From Chloroflexota bacterium (GTDB lineage Bacteria; Chloroflexota; Limnocylindria; QHBO01): 57,861 nucleotides of DNA. The translations under genes and the position numbers were made by a program. The stretch covers positions 750,036 to 807,896 of the forward strand of contig JBBPIR010000001.1 in NCBI GenBank assembly GCA_038040195.1. Direction: 5' to 3'. Shown in pieces: positions 45,650 to 54,650 of the stretch (positions are counted from its first letter, which is position 1; every line of letters starts with the position of its first letter). The notes under the pieces are model-generated. The model was not told the DNA's origin. It did no database searches and saw only the letters and a program-made list of their open reading frames with translations.

Positions 45650-47049
45650 CGGAGCTGGAGCCGACAACCCGGCTGGAGCGCGATTCGATGGGCGAGGTTC
45701 AGGTCCCGGCCGATGCCAAATGGGGCGCCACCACCCAGCGCGCGGTCGAGAACTTCCCGATCAGTGGCCTGCGCATCGACCCGTCCGTGATCCGCGCCCT
45801 GGGCCGGATCAAGGCAGCTGCCGCCACCGCCAACGCCGAGCTGGGCGTGTTGGAAGCCGATGCCGCGGCCGCCATCCGGGCCGCGGCCGAGCAGGTCGCC
45901 GCCGGCGGCTGGGACGACCAGTTCCCGATCGACGTGTACCAGACCGGCTCGGGCACCTCGTCGAACATGAACGCCAACGAGGTCATCGCCACCCTGGCTG
46001 CCGAGCAGTTCGGCCAGCCGGTCCATCCCAACGATCAGGTCAACGCCAGCCAGTCGAGCAACGACGTGTTCCCATCGGCCATGCATCTGGCCGCCACCGA
46101 GGCCGTGGTGAACGACCTCATTCCGGCCCTGACCCGGCTGGCCGAGGCGCTGGAGGCCAAGGCCGATGAGTTCGAGAGCGTGGTCAAGTCCGGCCGCACG
46201 CACCTGATGGACGCCACGCCGGTCACCCTCGGCCAGGAGTTCGGCGGGTACGCGGCCCAGGTACGGTATGGCGTCGAGCGACTCCACGACACGCTGCCGC
46301 GGGTCGGCGAACTGGCCCTGGGGGGCACCGCCGTCGGGACCGGGATCAACGCCCCGGCCGGGTTCGCGGCGGCCGTCATCGCGGAGCTGCGCGAGACCAC
46401 CGGGCTGCCGCTGACGGAGGCCCGCAACCACTTCGAGGCCCAGGGCGCGCGCGACGCGCTGGTGGAGCTGAGCGGCCAGCTGCGGACCATCGCCATCGGT
46501 CTGTACAAGATCGCGACCGATATCCGCTGGATGGCCTCCGGCCCGCGCGCCGGCCTGGCCGAGATCCACGTCCCGGACCTGCAGCCGGGGAGCAGCATCA
46601 TGCCCGGCAAGGTGAACCCGGTCATCCCCGAGGCGCTGTCCATGGTCTGCGCCCAGGTCATCGGCAACGACGCGGCCGTTGCGTTCGGCGGCGTGGCCGG
46701 CAACTTCGAGCTGAACATCATGCTGCCCGTGCTGGCCCGCAACCTGCTGGAGTCCATCCGGCTGCTGACGACCGCGTCGGTCCTGTTTGCAGACCGATGC
46801 GTCAGCGGCATCACCGCTGACGAGGATCGTGCCCGGGAGTACGCCGAGGGGTCACCCGCGGTGGCGACGGCCTTGAACCCGGTCCTCGGTTACGAGGAGG
46901 CGGCCAGCATCGCCAAGCAAGCCCTCGCCGAGCGGAAGAGCATCCGGGAGGTCGTGATCGAGCGTGGCCACGTCGAGAGGGGCACGATCACCCGCGAGGA
47001 CCTCGACCGCCTCCTCGACGTGATGGGCATGACGCAAAGGGCCCCGTGA
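45646..47049 (+). CDS. fumC: Fumarate hydratase class II
   Basis: 467 residues, standard length. [20 protein letters not shown] (substrate Ser/Thr/Asn), [40 protein letters not shown] (catalytic His) and [17 protein letters not shown] (mobile loop with catalytic Ser). Interconverts fumarate and malate in the TCA cycle. Lies in an operon with DUF309 upstream and a VIT1-like gene downstream, overlapping both. Confidence 0.95.
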   Translation: MTELEPTTRLERDSMGEVQVPADAKWGATTQRAVENFPISGLRIDPSVIRALGRIKAAAATANAELGVLEADAAAAIRAAAEQVAAGGWDDQFPIDVYQTGSGTSSNMNANEVIATLAAEQFGQPVHPNDQVNASQSSNDVFPSAMHLAATEAVVNDLIPALTRLAEALEAKADEFESVVKSGRTHLMDATPVTLGQEFGGYAAQVRYGVERLHDTLPRVGELALGGTAVGTGINAPAGFAAAVIAELRETTGLPLTEARNHFEAQGARDALVELSGQLRTIAIGLYKIATDIRWMASGPRAGLAEIHVPDLQPGSSIMPGKVNPVIPEALSMVCAQVIGNDAAVAFGGVAGNFELNIMLPVLARNLLESIRLLTTASVLFADRCVSGITADEDRAREYAEGSPAVATALNPVLGYEEAASIAKQALAERKSIREVVIERGHVERGTITREDLDRLLDVMGMTQRAP

Positions 47050-47792
47050 ACGTCGATCGCGCAGCCCTCGGCGCGCGCCTCGACCAGGAGCGTCGGCGGG
47101 CGAGCCAACTCGGCGATATTCGCGAGGCCATCTTCGGGGCACAGGACGGCTTGGTCAGCACGCTTGCTGTGGTCAGCGCGGTCAGTGGCGCCACGGACGA
47201 TCGGTTCACGGTTCTCATAGCGGGCATCGCCACTGGCCTGGCCGGGATCTTCAGCATGGCAGCCGGGGAATACCTGTCGAGCAAGAGCCAGCGGGAGATC
47301 GCCCTGGCCCAGATCGGGGCCGAACGTGAGCGGGTCGCCAACCAGCGCAGCGACGTGCAGGCCGAGTTGGCATACATGCTCGAGGAGGACGGCCTGGAGA
47401 GCCATGATGCCGAGCTCGTTGCCGAGGTCATGGCTCGCCGACCCGAGGTGCTCCTCAACTCGAAGGTCGAGAAGGAGTACGGCATCGCGGTCGAGGAGGC
47501 CCGTGGCTCACCGCTCCAGGGAGGCGTCGTGATGGGTGTCGCGTTCGGTTTGGGTGCCCTCGTGCCCATCCTGCCCTACGTCGTCCTCCCGACCGAAGTG
47601 GCGGTATACGCATCGGTCCTCGCCACCGCTGGCGTGCTGTTTGCAATCGGGATTGTGAAGACCCGATGGACGCTTGGTCATCCGATCTGGTCGGGTATCG
47701 AGATCTTGCTCATCGGTGCGGCGGCGGGCATCGTCGGTTACCTCCTCGGAACTGTCCTGCCGAACCTGCTCGGCGTTCCGGCAATGAGCTGA
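47046..47792 (+). CDS. VIT1/CCC1-family membrane transporter
   Basis: 248 residues from GTG 47046 (GTGA overlap with fumC). [20 protein letters not shown] is the family's first-helix signature; [14 protein letters not shown] is the conserved second motif; a cytoplasmic acidic helical domain (EREVxxxxxE type, about 80-150) precedes three C-terminal helices ([20 protein letters not shown] and later). Eukaryotic relatives carry iron or manganese into vacuoles; in bacteria the role is probably Fe/Mn efflux or storage. Confidence 0.9.
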   Translation: MNVDRAALGARLDQERRRASQLGDIREAIFGAQDGLVSTLAVVSAVSGATDDRFTVLIAGIATGLAGIFSMAAGEYLSSKSQREIALAQIGAERERVANQRSDVQAELAYMLEEDGLESHDAELVAEVMARRPEVLLNSKVEKEYGIAVEEARGSPLQGGVVMGVAFGLGALVPILPYVVLPTEVAVYASVLATAGVLFAIGIVKTRWTLGHPIWSGIEILLIGAAAGIVGYLLGTVLPNLLGVPAMS

Positions 47793-47808
47793 GAGCGAAG
47801 GTCGGCCG

Positions 47809-48249
47809 ATGCGCCTCGAAGACAGCGTCACCATCAACCGGCCCCCCGAGGAGGTCTGGGCGTTCTACACGGACTGGTTCAACGCGCCTCGCATCGGCGG
47901 CGGAGACATGCTCGGCCTTCGGCAGACCTCGCCGGGCCCCACGGGCATCGGCTCGACCCTGCAGGGCCGAAGGGTGATCCTCGGCTTCGAAGCCCGGATC
48001 CAGTTTCTGATCACCGAATGGGACCCGCCGCGCACGATGGCGTCGTCGATATCGGGCCGGGCACTCAGATCGGGCTCGGCACGCACGACCCTTGAGGCGG
48101 TCGGCGACGGGACCCGGTTCAGTGGATGGCTGGAGCTGGAGCTGCGCCCGGCGTGGAGGTTGCTGCTGCCGATCGTCGGCCCGGTCATGAAGCGCAACAG
48201 GCGCACCGCCTACGCGAACTTGAAACGGTTCCTCGAATCCCAGCCTTGA
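47809..48249 (+). CDS. SRPBCC-fold protein
   Basis: 146 residues. START/polyketide-cyclase-like fold: SVTINRPPEEVWAFYTDWFN, LRQTSPGPTGIGSTLQGRRV, WDPPRTMASSI, SGWLELELRPAWRLLLPIVG and a long C-terminal helix MKRNRRTAYANLKRFLE. Such proteins bind hydrophobic ligands. Paralogous to the next gene; the DWFN and RQTSPG motifs are shared. No catalytic residue can be named. Confidence 0.85.
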   Translation: MRLEDSVTINRPPEEVWAFYTDWFNAPRIGGGDMLGLRQTSPGPTGIGSTLQGRRVILGFEARIQFLITEWDPPRTMASSISGRALRSGSARTTLEAVGDGTRFSGWLELELRPAWRLLLPIVGPVMKRNRRTAYANLKRFLESQP

Positions 48250-48270
48250 TGGACGGCCGAAGGGAGACCA

Positions 48271-48711
48271 GTGCCGCATTTCGATGAGAGCATCGTGATC
48301 AACCGCCCAGTGGACCAGGTGATTGCGTTCGCGACCGACTGGTTCAACGGACCGCGCGACGGCAGTGTTCTGGCATTTCGCCAAACCTCACCCGGCCTGC
48401 CCGGCGTCGGCACAACCTTGGAGGGGCGAATGGTGATCCTGGGCTTCGAGACGCGGTTCACGACACGGATCATAGAGTGGGACCTGCCGCATGCCGTTAC
48501 TTTCGCCAGCGCGGGCGGGCCCTTCCGGTCGCTTGTTCTGCGTGTGACTCTCGAGTCGAGGGCGGATGGCACCGAGATGGTCGAGTCGCGGGAGATGGAC
48601 CTACAACCGGCGCTCAAGCTGCTCGGGCCCCTCGTGGTTCCCTTCTGGAGGCGCCGGACGAAGACTGCCCAGAAGAACTTCAAACGCCTCGTGGAAGCAC
48701 AGCCCCGCTAG
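48271..48711 (+). CDS. SRPBCC-fold protein, paralogue of the preceding gene
   Basis: 146 residues from GTG 48271, same length as its neighbour. SIVINRPVDQVIAFATDWFN, FRQTSPGLPGVGTTLEGRMV, EWDLPHAVTFASAGGPFRSL, ESREMDLQPALKLLGPLVVP and helix WRRRTKTAQKNFKRLVEA. A tandem duplication after which the ligand cavity diverged. GGAG lies upstream. Convergent with the TPR-cyclase gene, 14 nt apart. Confidence 0.85.
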   Translation: MPHFDESIVINRPVDQVIAFATDWFNGPRDGSVLAFRQTSPGLPGVGTTLEGRMVILGFETRFTTRIIEWDLPHAVTFASAGGPFRSLVLRVTLESRADGTEMVESREMDLQPALKLLGPLVVPFWRRRTKTAQKNFKRLVEAQPR

Positions 48712-48725
48712 GAGGCTGACCAGCG

Positions 48726-50693
48726 TTAGTCGATCGTCGCGACGTTCACGGGGACGCGAATGCCTTTGAGTCGCTCGGCGCGCAACGGGCCATGGGCGAA
48801 CCCGCGTTCCGTGGCCGCCAAAACATCCTGGCTGGCGAGAATCTCGTCGGCCCCCGCCAGAGCCGCAATGCGGGCGGCAGCGTGGACCCCACGGCCGGAG
48901 TAGCTGGCACCGCTCTTCGTCGCCTCCGCGGCATGGAGGCCGATCCGGATCGCGGGCGCGAAGCCATGATCACGGCGGTGGTCGCGCATCGTGCGGCGGA
49001 TGGCGGTGGCTGCTTCGATCGCCTGGTCCGCGGTGGCGAAGGCGAGGAAGAAGCCGTCCCCGGCGTGGTCGAGAATCTCGCCGTGGCGCTCGATGACCAG
49101 GTGCCGAATCGTGTCGTCGTGCCAGCGTAGCAGCGCACCCCAGGCCTCGTCGCCGATGGCCTCGATGAGATCGGTGGAGCGGACGACATCGGTGAACATG
49201 AAGACCCTCTGCGCCCTGTCGGCGGCCTGCTCGCCAACCGACGCCCCTTCAATGCGTTCCAGCTCCGCGTAGGCGGCCTTGAGATCCGGCTCTGCCCCGA
49301 GCCGCTGGAACGCGGCGATGGCCGAGTGGAGCTCTTGGGCCGCGGCGTCGTTTCGCCCACCGGCAATGAGCGCCCGCCCCAGGCACGCTCGAGCCCGCGC
49401 CGCTTCATACGGGGCCTGTAGCTCCTGCCAGATGCGCCGCGCCCGCCGGAAGGATTCGACCGCCGCCCCGACGTCACCCCCCGCCAAGGCGGCGCGACCA
49501 GCTGCGTCGGCCGCGGCGGCGCGCAGGGCGTGGGTCCCGTACCGCTCCCCCAGGCCGCTCATCTCGTCAGCGGCCTCGCGAGCCTGCTGGACGTCGCCGC
49601 CGGCGGCGGCTGCCTCGACCAGCGCGGGCAAGAGGCGCGCCCGCTCGAGGGGGGTCACGGCGGGTTCGTCGAGCGCCTCGCGGAGGAGGCTGCGGGCGGC
49701 ATCGGTTCGGCCCTGTGCCAGTCGCAACATGGCCAGTCCCGGCTCCGGATCGCGGCCCAACTCGTGTGCCTCGGCGAACGCCTGCTCTGCGGCGCCGTAG
49801 TCTCCAAGTCTCAGGCGGATCTCGCCAATCTGATAGAACCCTTCGCCGGAGTAGGCCACGGCGAAGTCGCGCAGCTCGTCGCACGCCAGCCGCGCCTCGG
49901 ACTCGGCCTCCTCCCACGCGCCGCTCATCCGAGTGATCTCCGCGCGCCGCACCCGGCACATGCCGGGGAAGCCGGAGATCTGCTGGCGCTCGCACCAGCG
50001 CTTGGCGGCTTCGGAGAAGTCCGCCGCGCGGCGGTAGTCCGCTACGTCTTCGCAGGCGATTGTCGCGTTGCAGTAGACGATGGCTGCGGCCCGCGGCGAA
50101 AGCTCGTCACCGATGGCGGCCACCATGGCTTCCTCCAGGAGCGCCATCCCCTCCTCGACCCGGCCCAGCTGGACGAGGACCGTGCCCTTGTCCTCCATGC
50201 CCAGCCCGATGAGGTCGCGGTCGGCGAGTCGAGTCCCGATCTCGAAGACCCGGTTTGCGTGCTCCAACGCCTCCTCGAGATCGCCACGATTCAACGCGGC
50301 GTTTCGCCGCGCCCGCTCGAGAAGTCCGTGGGCGTGCGCCTCCGGAGTCCCCTCCAGCAGGCGTTGCGCGCGGCTCACCCAGCCTGAGGCGACCGAAGGC
50401 TCGAGCCGATGGCTGTACTCGGTCGCCAGCTGCAGGGCTGTTCGGGCGGCACGCGCTGGCTCGTCGGCGGCGATGTGACCCGCGTACGCTCGTTCCTGGG
50501 CGGCGATCGCCGAGGTCATGTCCCCGGTCCACCAGGCGGCATCGCCGAGCTGATCGAGGTCTCCAGGCGTCAGCAGCTTCGCCGCGTCGGCGGCGCTGAA
50601 CAGGTCCAGCGCTTCTTGCCAGCGGTGCTCTGCCGCAGCGGTGCGCGCCTGGAGCAGGGCTTCGGCAGGTGGAGTGGCCTGGATGGTGGTCAT
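48726..50693 (-). CDS. TPR-repeat protein with C-terminal class III cyclase domain
   Basis: 655 residues from ATG 50693; the open frame extends much further upstream but only as antisense of the aldehyde dehydrogenase. Residues 1 to about 480 are helical TPR-like repeats (ALDLFSAADAAKLLTPGDLD, YQIGEIRLRLGDYGAAEQAF). The C-terminal cyclase domain has both metal aspartates (FMFTDVVRSTD, HAGDGFFLAFA). The transition-state Asn is replaced by His (GRGVHAAARIAAL), with the Arg kept, a variant I recall from other bacterial cyclases. Cytoplasmic; probably a cyclase scaffolded by protein contacts. Divergent from the dehydrogenase. Confidence 0.9.
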   Translation of the reverse strand: MTTIQATPPAEALLQARTAAAEHRWQEALDLFSAADAAKLLTPGDLDQLGDAAWWTGDMTSAIAAQERAYAGHIAADEPARAARTALQLATEYSHRLEPSVASGWVSRAQRLLEGTPEAHAHGLLERARRNAALNRGDLEEALEHANRVFEIGTRLADRDLIGLGMEDKGTVLVQLGRVEEGMALLEEAMVAAIGDELSPRAAAIVYCNATIACEDVADYRRAADFSEAAKRWCERQQISGFPGMCRVRRAEITRMSGAWEEAESEARLACDELRDFAVAYSGEGFYQIGEIRLRLGDYGAAEQAFAEAHELGRDPEPGLAMLRLAQGRTDAARSLLREALDEPAVTPLERARLLPALVEAAAAGGDVQQAREAADEMSGLGERYGTHALRAAAADAAGRAALAGGDVGAAVESFRRARRIWQELQAPYEAARARACLGRALIAGGRNDAAAQELHSAIAAFQRLGAEPDLKAAYAELERIEGASVGEQAADRAQRVFMFTDVVRSTDLIEAIGDEAWGALLRWHDDTIRHLVIERHGEILDHAGDGFFLAFATADQAIEAATAIRRTMRDHRRDHGFAPAIRIGLHAAEATKSGASYSGRGVHAAARIAALAGADEILASQDVLAATERGFAHGPLRAERLKGIRVPVNVATID

Positions 50694-50704
50694 GGCTGCG
50701 CCTG

Positions 50705-50710
50705 ATCCTA
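50705..50710 (-). promoter_or_regulatory. -10 box TAGGAT for TPR-cyclase
   Basis: 11 nt before ATG 50693; overlaps the divergent TACAAT box by two bases, so the two promoters probably exclude each other. Confidence 0.45.
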
Positions 50711-50714
50711 CAAT
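50709..50714 (+). promoter_or_regulatory. -10 box TACAAT for aldehyde dehydrogenase
   Basis: 33 nt before ATG 50748; leaves a leader of about 27 nt. Confidence 0.45.
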
Positions 50715-50747
50715 GGACCTTCCGAATATCCGCGCAGACGAGTGTCC

Positions 50748-52259
50748 ATGACAACGACCTTGAGCAAGACTTATCGCAACCTCATCGGTGGAGAGTGGGT
50801 GGAAGCCCGTTCGGGCAAGACGTTCACCTCGACCAGCCCGGCCAACCGCGAGGACGTCATAGGTGAGTTTCCGGCCAGCGGGTCCGCCGACGTAGACGCC
50901 GCGGTTGCGGCCGCCAAGGCGGCCTACCCGGCCTGGTCGATGATGCCGGCTCCCAAGCGGGGCGAGATCCTGTTCAAGGTGGCGCGCATCCTGGCCGAGC
51001 ACAAGGAGGAGCTGTCGCGCCTCCTGACCCGCGAGATGGGCAAGGTCCTGCCCGAGGCGCGCGGCGATGTCCAGGAGGCCATCGACGTCGCGTACTACAT
51101 GGCCGGCGAGGGGCGGCGCCTGTTCGGCTACACGGTGCCGTCCGAGATGCCCGACAAGTTCGCCATGGCCATCCGCAAGCCGATCGGGGTGGCCGCCATC
51201 ATCACGCCCTGGAACTTCCCGATCGCCATCCCGGCCTGGAAGCTCTTCCCGGCGCTGATCTGCGGCAACACCGCCGTCCTCAAGCCAGCCTCCGACACCC
51301 CTGCCTGCATGATCCGATTCGTCGAGCTGCTGCTCGAAGGAGGCATTCCAGAAGGGGTGGTCAACGTCGTCACCGGGTCGGGGACCGATGTCGGTCATCC
51401 GCTGGTGGAGCACCGCGACGTCCGACTGATCAGCTTCACCGGCCACACCGAGACCGGCGTCGACATCTCGACCCGTGCCGCTAAGACCCTGAAACGGGTC
51501 AGCCTGGAGTTGGGCGGCAAGAACCCCATCGTCATCTGGTCCGACGCCGACCTCGACCTCGCCCTGGACTCGGTCATCTGGTCCGCCTTCGGGACCACCG
51601 GCCAGCGCTGCACCGCGGCCTCGCGGATCGTGGTCCATCGGTCCATCCATGACACGTTCGTGCAGAAGCTCCACAAGCGGGCCGGGGCGCTGGTCCTTGG
51701 GGACGGCCTGCTGGACACGACCGACGTGGGGCCGGTCATCAACGAGAAGGCGCTCGAGCGGATCGGCTCGTACGTCGCCATCGGGCAGAAAGAGGCCGAC
51801 CTTGTCGTCGGCGGGCATCCTGCCCGTGACGGGGAGCTGGCCAAGGGCTCCTTCTTCGAGCCCACGGTGTTCGCAGAGGTGAAGGGCGACGCGCGGATCG
51901 CCCAGGAGGAGATCTTTGGCCCGGTGACCGCGGTCATCCCCGTCGACACCTGGGAGGAGGCGGTCCAAGTCGTGAATAGCGTCCAGTACGGGCTGTCGAC
52001 ATCGCTCTTCACCAACGACGTCAACCTGGCCTTCCGCTCCATTCGCGACTTCGACTCCGGCCTGGGGTACGTCAACCACGGCACCATCGGGGCCGAGGCG
52101 CACCTCCCGTTCGGTGGCACCAAGGCCACCGGCAACGGCCACCGCGAGGTGGGGCAGGCGGCGCTCGACTTCTACGCCGAATGGAAGAGCGTGTACATCG
52201 ACTACTCGGGGAAGCTCCAGCGGGCCCAGATCGACATGGAGTTCGTGGACCAGGAATAG
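50748..52259 (+). CDS. NAD(P)-dependent aldehyde dehydrogenase
   Basis: 503 residues from ATG 50748. Oxyanion Asn in IITPWNFPIAIPAWK, cofactor loop in VTGSGTDVG and SFTGHTETG, general-base Glu in VSLELGGKNPIVIW, catalytic Cys in FGTTGQRCTAASR, and EEIFGPVTAVIPV. The region EMGKVLPEARGDVQEAIDVA then YYMAGEGRRLFG resembles 2-oxoglutarate-semialdehyde dehydrogenases of sugar-acid pathways, but a general succinate- or 2-oxoglutarate-semialdehyde role cannot be decided. No pathway partner is adjacent. Confidence 0.92.
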   Translation: MTTTLSKTYRNLIGGEWVEARSGKTFTSTSPANREDVIGEFPASGSADVDAAVAAAKAAYPAWSMMPAPKRGEILFKVARILAEHKEELSRLLTREMGKVLPEARGDVQEAIDVAYYMAGEGRRLFGYTVPSEMPDKFAMAIRKPIGVAAIITPWNFPIAIPAWKLFPALICGNTAVLKPASDTPACMIRFVELLLEGGIPEGVVNVVTGSGTDVGHPLVEHRDVRLISFTGHTETGVDISTRAAKTLKRVSLELGGKNPIVIWSDADLDLALDSVIWSAFGTTGQRCTAASRIVVHRSIHDTFVQKLHKRAGALVLGDGLLDTTDVGPVINEKALERIGSYVAIGQKEADLVVGGHPARDGELAKGSFFEPTVFAEVKGDARIAQEEIFGPVTAVIPVDTWEEAVQVVNSVQYGLSTSLFTNDVNLAFRSIRDFDSGLGYVNHGTIGAEAHLPFGGTKATGNGHREVGQAALDFYAEWKSVYIDYSGKLQRAQIDMEFVDQE

Positions 52260-52279
52260 GCCCATCGGCCCCTTCGGGG

Positions 52280-52285
52280 TACGAT
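52280..52285 (+). promoter_or_regulatory. -10 box TACGAT for Lon-N gene
   Basis: 8 nt before ATG 52294. Confidence 0.5.
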
Positions 52286-52293
52286 TGCAGCCC

Positions 52294-53073
52294 ATGCGGC
52301 TGCCCCTCTTCCCGCTCCACGTCGTGGCCTTCCCGCACCTGCCGCTGCCGCTCCACGTCTTCGAGCGCCGATATCGGGCCATGACCCGTGACCTGCTCGA
52401 GGAGGGCAACCCGTACGGCGGCAAGTTCGTGGTGACCATGATCTCCGCCGGGCGTGAGGTGGCCGCCAAGCCGGGGACCGGCCAGCTCACCGTCCGCCGG
52501 GTGGGCACCATTTGCGAGGTCCGGCGCGCAGACCGATTCGCCGATGGGCGCTACGCGCTGATGGCGGTGGGGGTCAGCCGGGCGCGGATCCGCAGCGTCG
52601 ACCACTCCGGCCCGTACGCCGTGGCGGAGGTCACCCCGCTCGATGAGCGGTCCGGCGACGAGGCTGAGAGCTTGGTGCCCGACGTCCAGGTCGCCCTCGA
52701 CGCCTACCTGTCCACCATCCGCCGCTTCCTGGCGGAGCGCGACGCAGCCGACCTCGAGGACCTCCTGGCGGACGCCGATCCCGACGCGGATCCTGATGCA
52801 GACCGGGATGCCTCCTCGGCTGGGGAGGTCAAGCGATCGACCCGCATGGAGCGCCTGATCAAGCCCATGCGCCTCCCCACCGACCCGCTGGCCGCCAGCT
52901 ACGCCGTGGCCGGCGTGCTCCAGGTCGAGCTGTCGCGCAAGCAGCGGCTGCTGGAAGCGCCCGACGCCGCAGCCCGCCTTCGCGCCGAGCTGTCGCTGCT
53001 CCAACGCGAGGCGCACATGCTGGGCGACGCCTCACTGGCCCCCATGGGCCGCTTTGAGTACCACGCCAACTAG
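52294..53073 (+). CDS. Lon N-terminal-domain protein without protease
   Basis: 259 residues from ATG 52294. LPLFPLHVVAFPHLPLPLHV then FERRYRAM is the LAN/Lon substrate-binding signature; GTICEVRRADRFADGRYALM and RARIRSVDHSGPYAVAEVTP follow. An acidic Asp/Ala loop (DADPDADPDADRD) interrupts the domain, and a helical C-terminus ends it. No ATPase or Ser/Lys protease domain. Such stand-alone proteins may bind unfolded peptides; role unknown. 4 nt before the next start. Confidence 0.88.
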   Translation: MRLPLFPLHVVAFPHLPLPLHVFERRYRAMTRDLLEEGNPYGGKFVVTMISAGREVAAKPGTGQLTVRRVGTICEVRRADRFADGRYALMAVGVSRARIRSVDHSGPYAVAEVTPLDERSGDEAESLVPDVQVALDAYLSTIRRFLAERDAADLEDLLADADPDADPDADRDASSAGEVKRSTRMERLIKPMRLPTDPLAASYAVAGVLQVELSRKQRLLEAPDAAARLRAELSLLQREAHMLGDASLAPMGRFEYHAN

Positions 53074-53077
53074 ACCG

Positions 53078-53980
53078 ATGCCGGCCGACTGGCGCCGGCC
53101 GGGCGGGTTCCTCCTCACCGCCCTCCTGGTCGTGGCCGGCTGCGCCCCGTCCGCTTCACCGAACGCGTCGGCGACCCATTCATCCTTCCCGCGCATTACC
53201 GCCAGCCCGTCACCAAGCCCGAGCCCCAGCCCGTCGCGGACGCCGCGGCCGACGTCCACCCCGGTAGCCCTCGGCTGCTTCGCCGGCAACCGGGGGCCGG
53301 CGGGCGAGCGAGAGATCATCGCCATCGCCCCGAATGCGGGCCCAGCCATGGCCCTGACCTTCGACATGGGTGGCCGGCTGGACCCGGCCATAGACATCCT
53401 GGAATTCCTGATCGCCAACCAGGTGTGCGCCACCCTGTTCCCCACCGGCGCGATGAGCGAGACGGCCGTGGGCCAAGAAGTGCTCGCCATCGTCCGCGCC
53501 AATCCCGACCTGTTCGAACTCGGCAACCACACAATGCACCACTGCAACCTGCGCGACGGCGGGCTGGGCTCGCCGACCGAGGCTCCCTGTGCGACCGAGG
53601 GGCCTCCCAGCGCCGCCTTCATCAGCGCTGAACTGAACGATGCGGCCGCCATCGTGGAAACGGGCAGTGGCCAGCCCACACTGCCGTACTGGCGCCCGCC
53701 GTATGGGGCCTACAACGAGACGGTCCTGACCGCCGCGGCGGAGCTTGGCTACACGAAGACGATCATGTGGTCCATCGACACCATCGACTGGAGGCCAATC
53801 GCCGACGGCGGCCCGACCGCCGCGCAGATCGCGTCCGGGGTCGTGACCTCCGCCAGCAGCGGCTCGATCGTCCTCATGCACCTGGGCGGATACGAGACCC
53901 TCGCCGCGCTGCGGATCATGGTCCCGGCACTCCGCGAGCGGGGCCTGGTGCTGACCTCGATCAGCGACCTGCTGAACTAG
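53078..53980 (+). CDS. Polysaccharide deacetylase lipoprotein (NodB fold)
   Basis: 300 residues from ATG 53078. Lipobox VAGC (Cys 24), then a long Ser/Pro/Thr linker (SPSPSPSPSRTPRPTSTP). NodB motifs: MALTFDMGGRLDP (catalytic Asp; the usual second Asp is Met), ELGNHTMHHCNL (metal His-x3-His), LPYWRPPYGAYNE, TIMWSIDTIDW and SIVLMHLGGYET (catalytic His). Probably deacetylates peptidoglycan or another surface glycan. TFDDG to TFDMG means one canonical metal-site Asp is changed. Its last 20 nt overlap the convergent CoA-transferase gene. Confidence 0.88.
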   Translation: MPADWRRPGGFLLTALLVVAGCAPSASPNASATHSSFPRITASPSPSPSPSPSRTPRPTSTPVALGCFAGNRGPAGEREIIAIAPNAGPAMALTFDMGGRLDPAIDILEFLIANQVCATLFPTGAMSETAVGQEVLAIVRANPDLFELGNHTMHHCNLRDGGLGSPTEAPCATEGPPSAAFISAELNDAAAIVETGSGQPTLPYWRPPYGAYNETVLTAAAELGYTKTIMWSIDTIDWRPIADGGPTAAQIASGVVTSASSGSIVLMHLGGYETLAALRIMVPALRERGLVLTSISDLLN

Positions 53981-54650
53981 CCAAGGCGCGACGGATGGGC
54001 CAGCCGGACGCGGCGTCGATATCGGCTTCGCTGACGCCCGGTTGGAGGGTGGATAGCTCCATTTCGCCATCGGTGCCGAATCGGTAGACCCCCAGCTGGG
54101 TGATGACCGTGTCCGGGCCGCCGCCTGCCCAGCCCGGACGGGGGCGGCCATCGGGATGGCGATGGCCAGGCGAGGTCACGAAGTCGACGCGCTCCACGAA
54201 GGAACGGGGGGACTGGCTCATGACGACGATGACCCGCGCGGCGTTCAGCGCGATCTCGCAGGCCCCGCCGGACCCGGGAAGCCGCACGGTCGGGTTCGCA
54301 TATGGACCGATGACCGTGGTGTTCAGGTTCCCCCAGCGGTCGACCTGAGCGGCGCCCAGCATCCCGACCTCGATCCGCCCGCCCTGGAGGAAGTACGCGA
54401 ACAGGTCGTGCATGCTCATGGTCGCGGTGGCCCCCGAGACGAGGGCCGGGTCGCCGATGCTGTCGGGCAGTCGGGACGGTCGCGCCCCGACCACCCCCGA
54501 CTCGTAGATCAGCTCAAGGTCCGGCGCCACCGTGCGACGGGCCAGGATGGCGGCGGCGTTGGGCAGACCGATGCCCACGAACACCGTTCGGGCGCCGGCC
54601 AGCTCCGCGGCGGCGGCGGCCACCATCAGCTCGTCGGGCGTCGTGCTCAC
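53961..54650 (-). CDS. CoA-transferase subunit B (glutaconate/IpdB type)
   Basis: 229 residues from GTG 54650, overlapping the subunit A stop (GTGA). Class I CoA-transferase: FVGIGLPNAAAILARRTVAP, catalytic Glu in LELIYESGVVGARP, GATATMSMHDLFAYFLQGGR and IEVGMLGAAQVDRWGNLNTT. Works as a heterodimer with the next gene. Substrate could be glutaconate, a ring-cleavage acid as in steroid-degrading IpdAB, or a beta-keto acid. Ends inside the tail of the deacetylase gene. Confidence 0.88.
   Translation of the reverse strand: MSTTPDELMVAAAAAELAGARTVFVGIGLPNAAAILARRTVAPDLELIYESGVVGARPSRLPDSIGDPALVSGATATMSMHDLFAYFLQGGRIEVGMLGAAQVDRWGNLNTTVIGPYANPTVRLPGSGGACEIALNAARVIVVMSQSPRSFVERVDFVTSPGHRHPDGRPRPGWAGGGPDTVITQLGVYRFGTDGEMELSTLQPGVSEADIDAASGWPIRRALASSAGR

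Noticed and set aside
50694-52511. Upstream extension of the TPR-cyclase frame
   Set aside because: The frame is open but antisense to the aldehyde dehydrogenase; ATG 50693 with an upstream TAGGAT box is a proper start.
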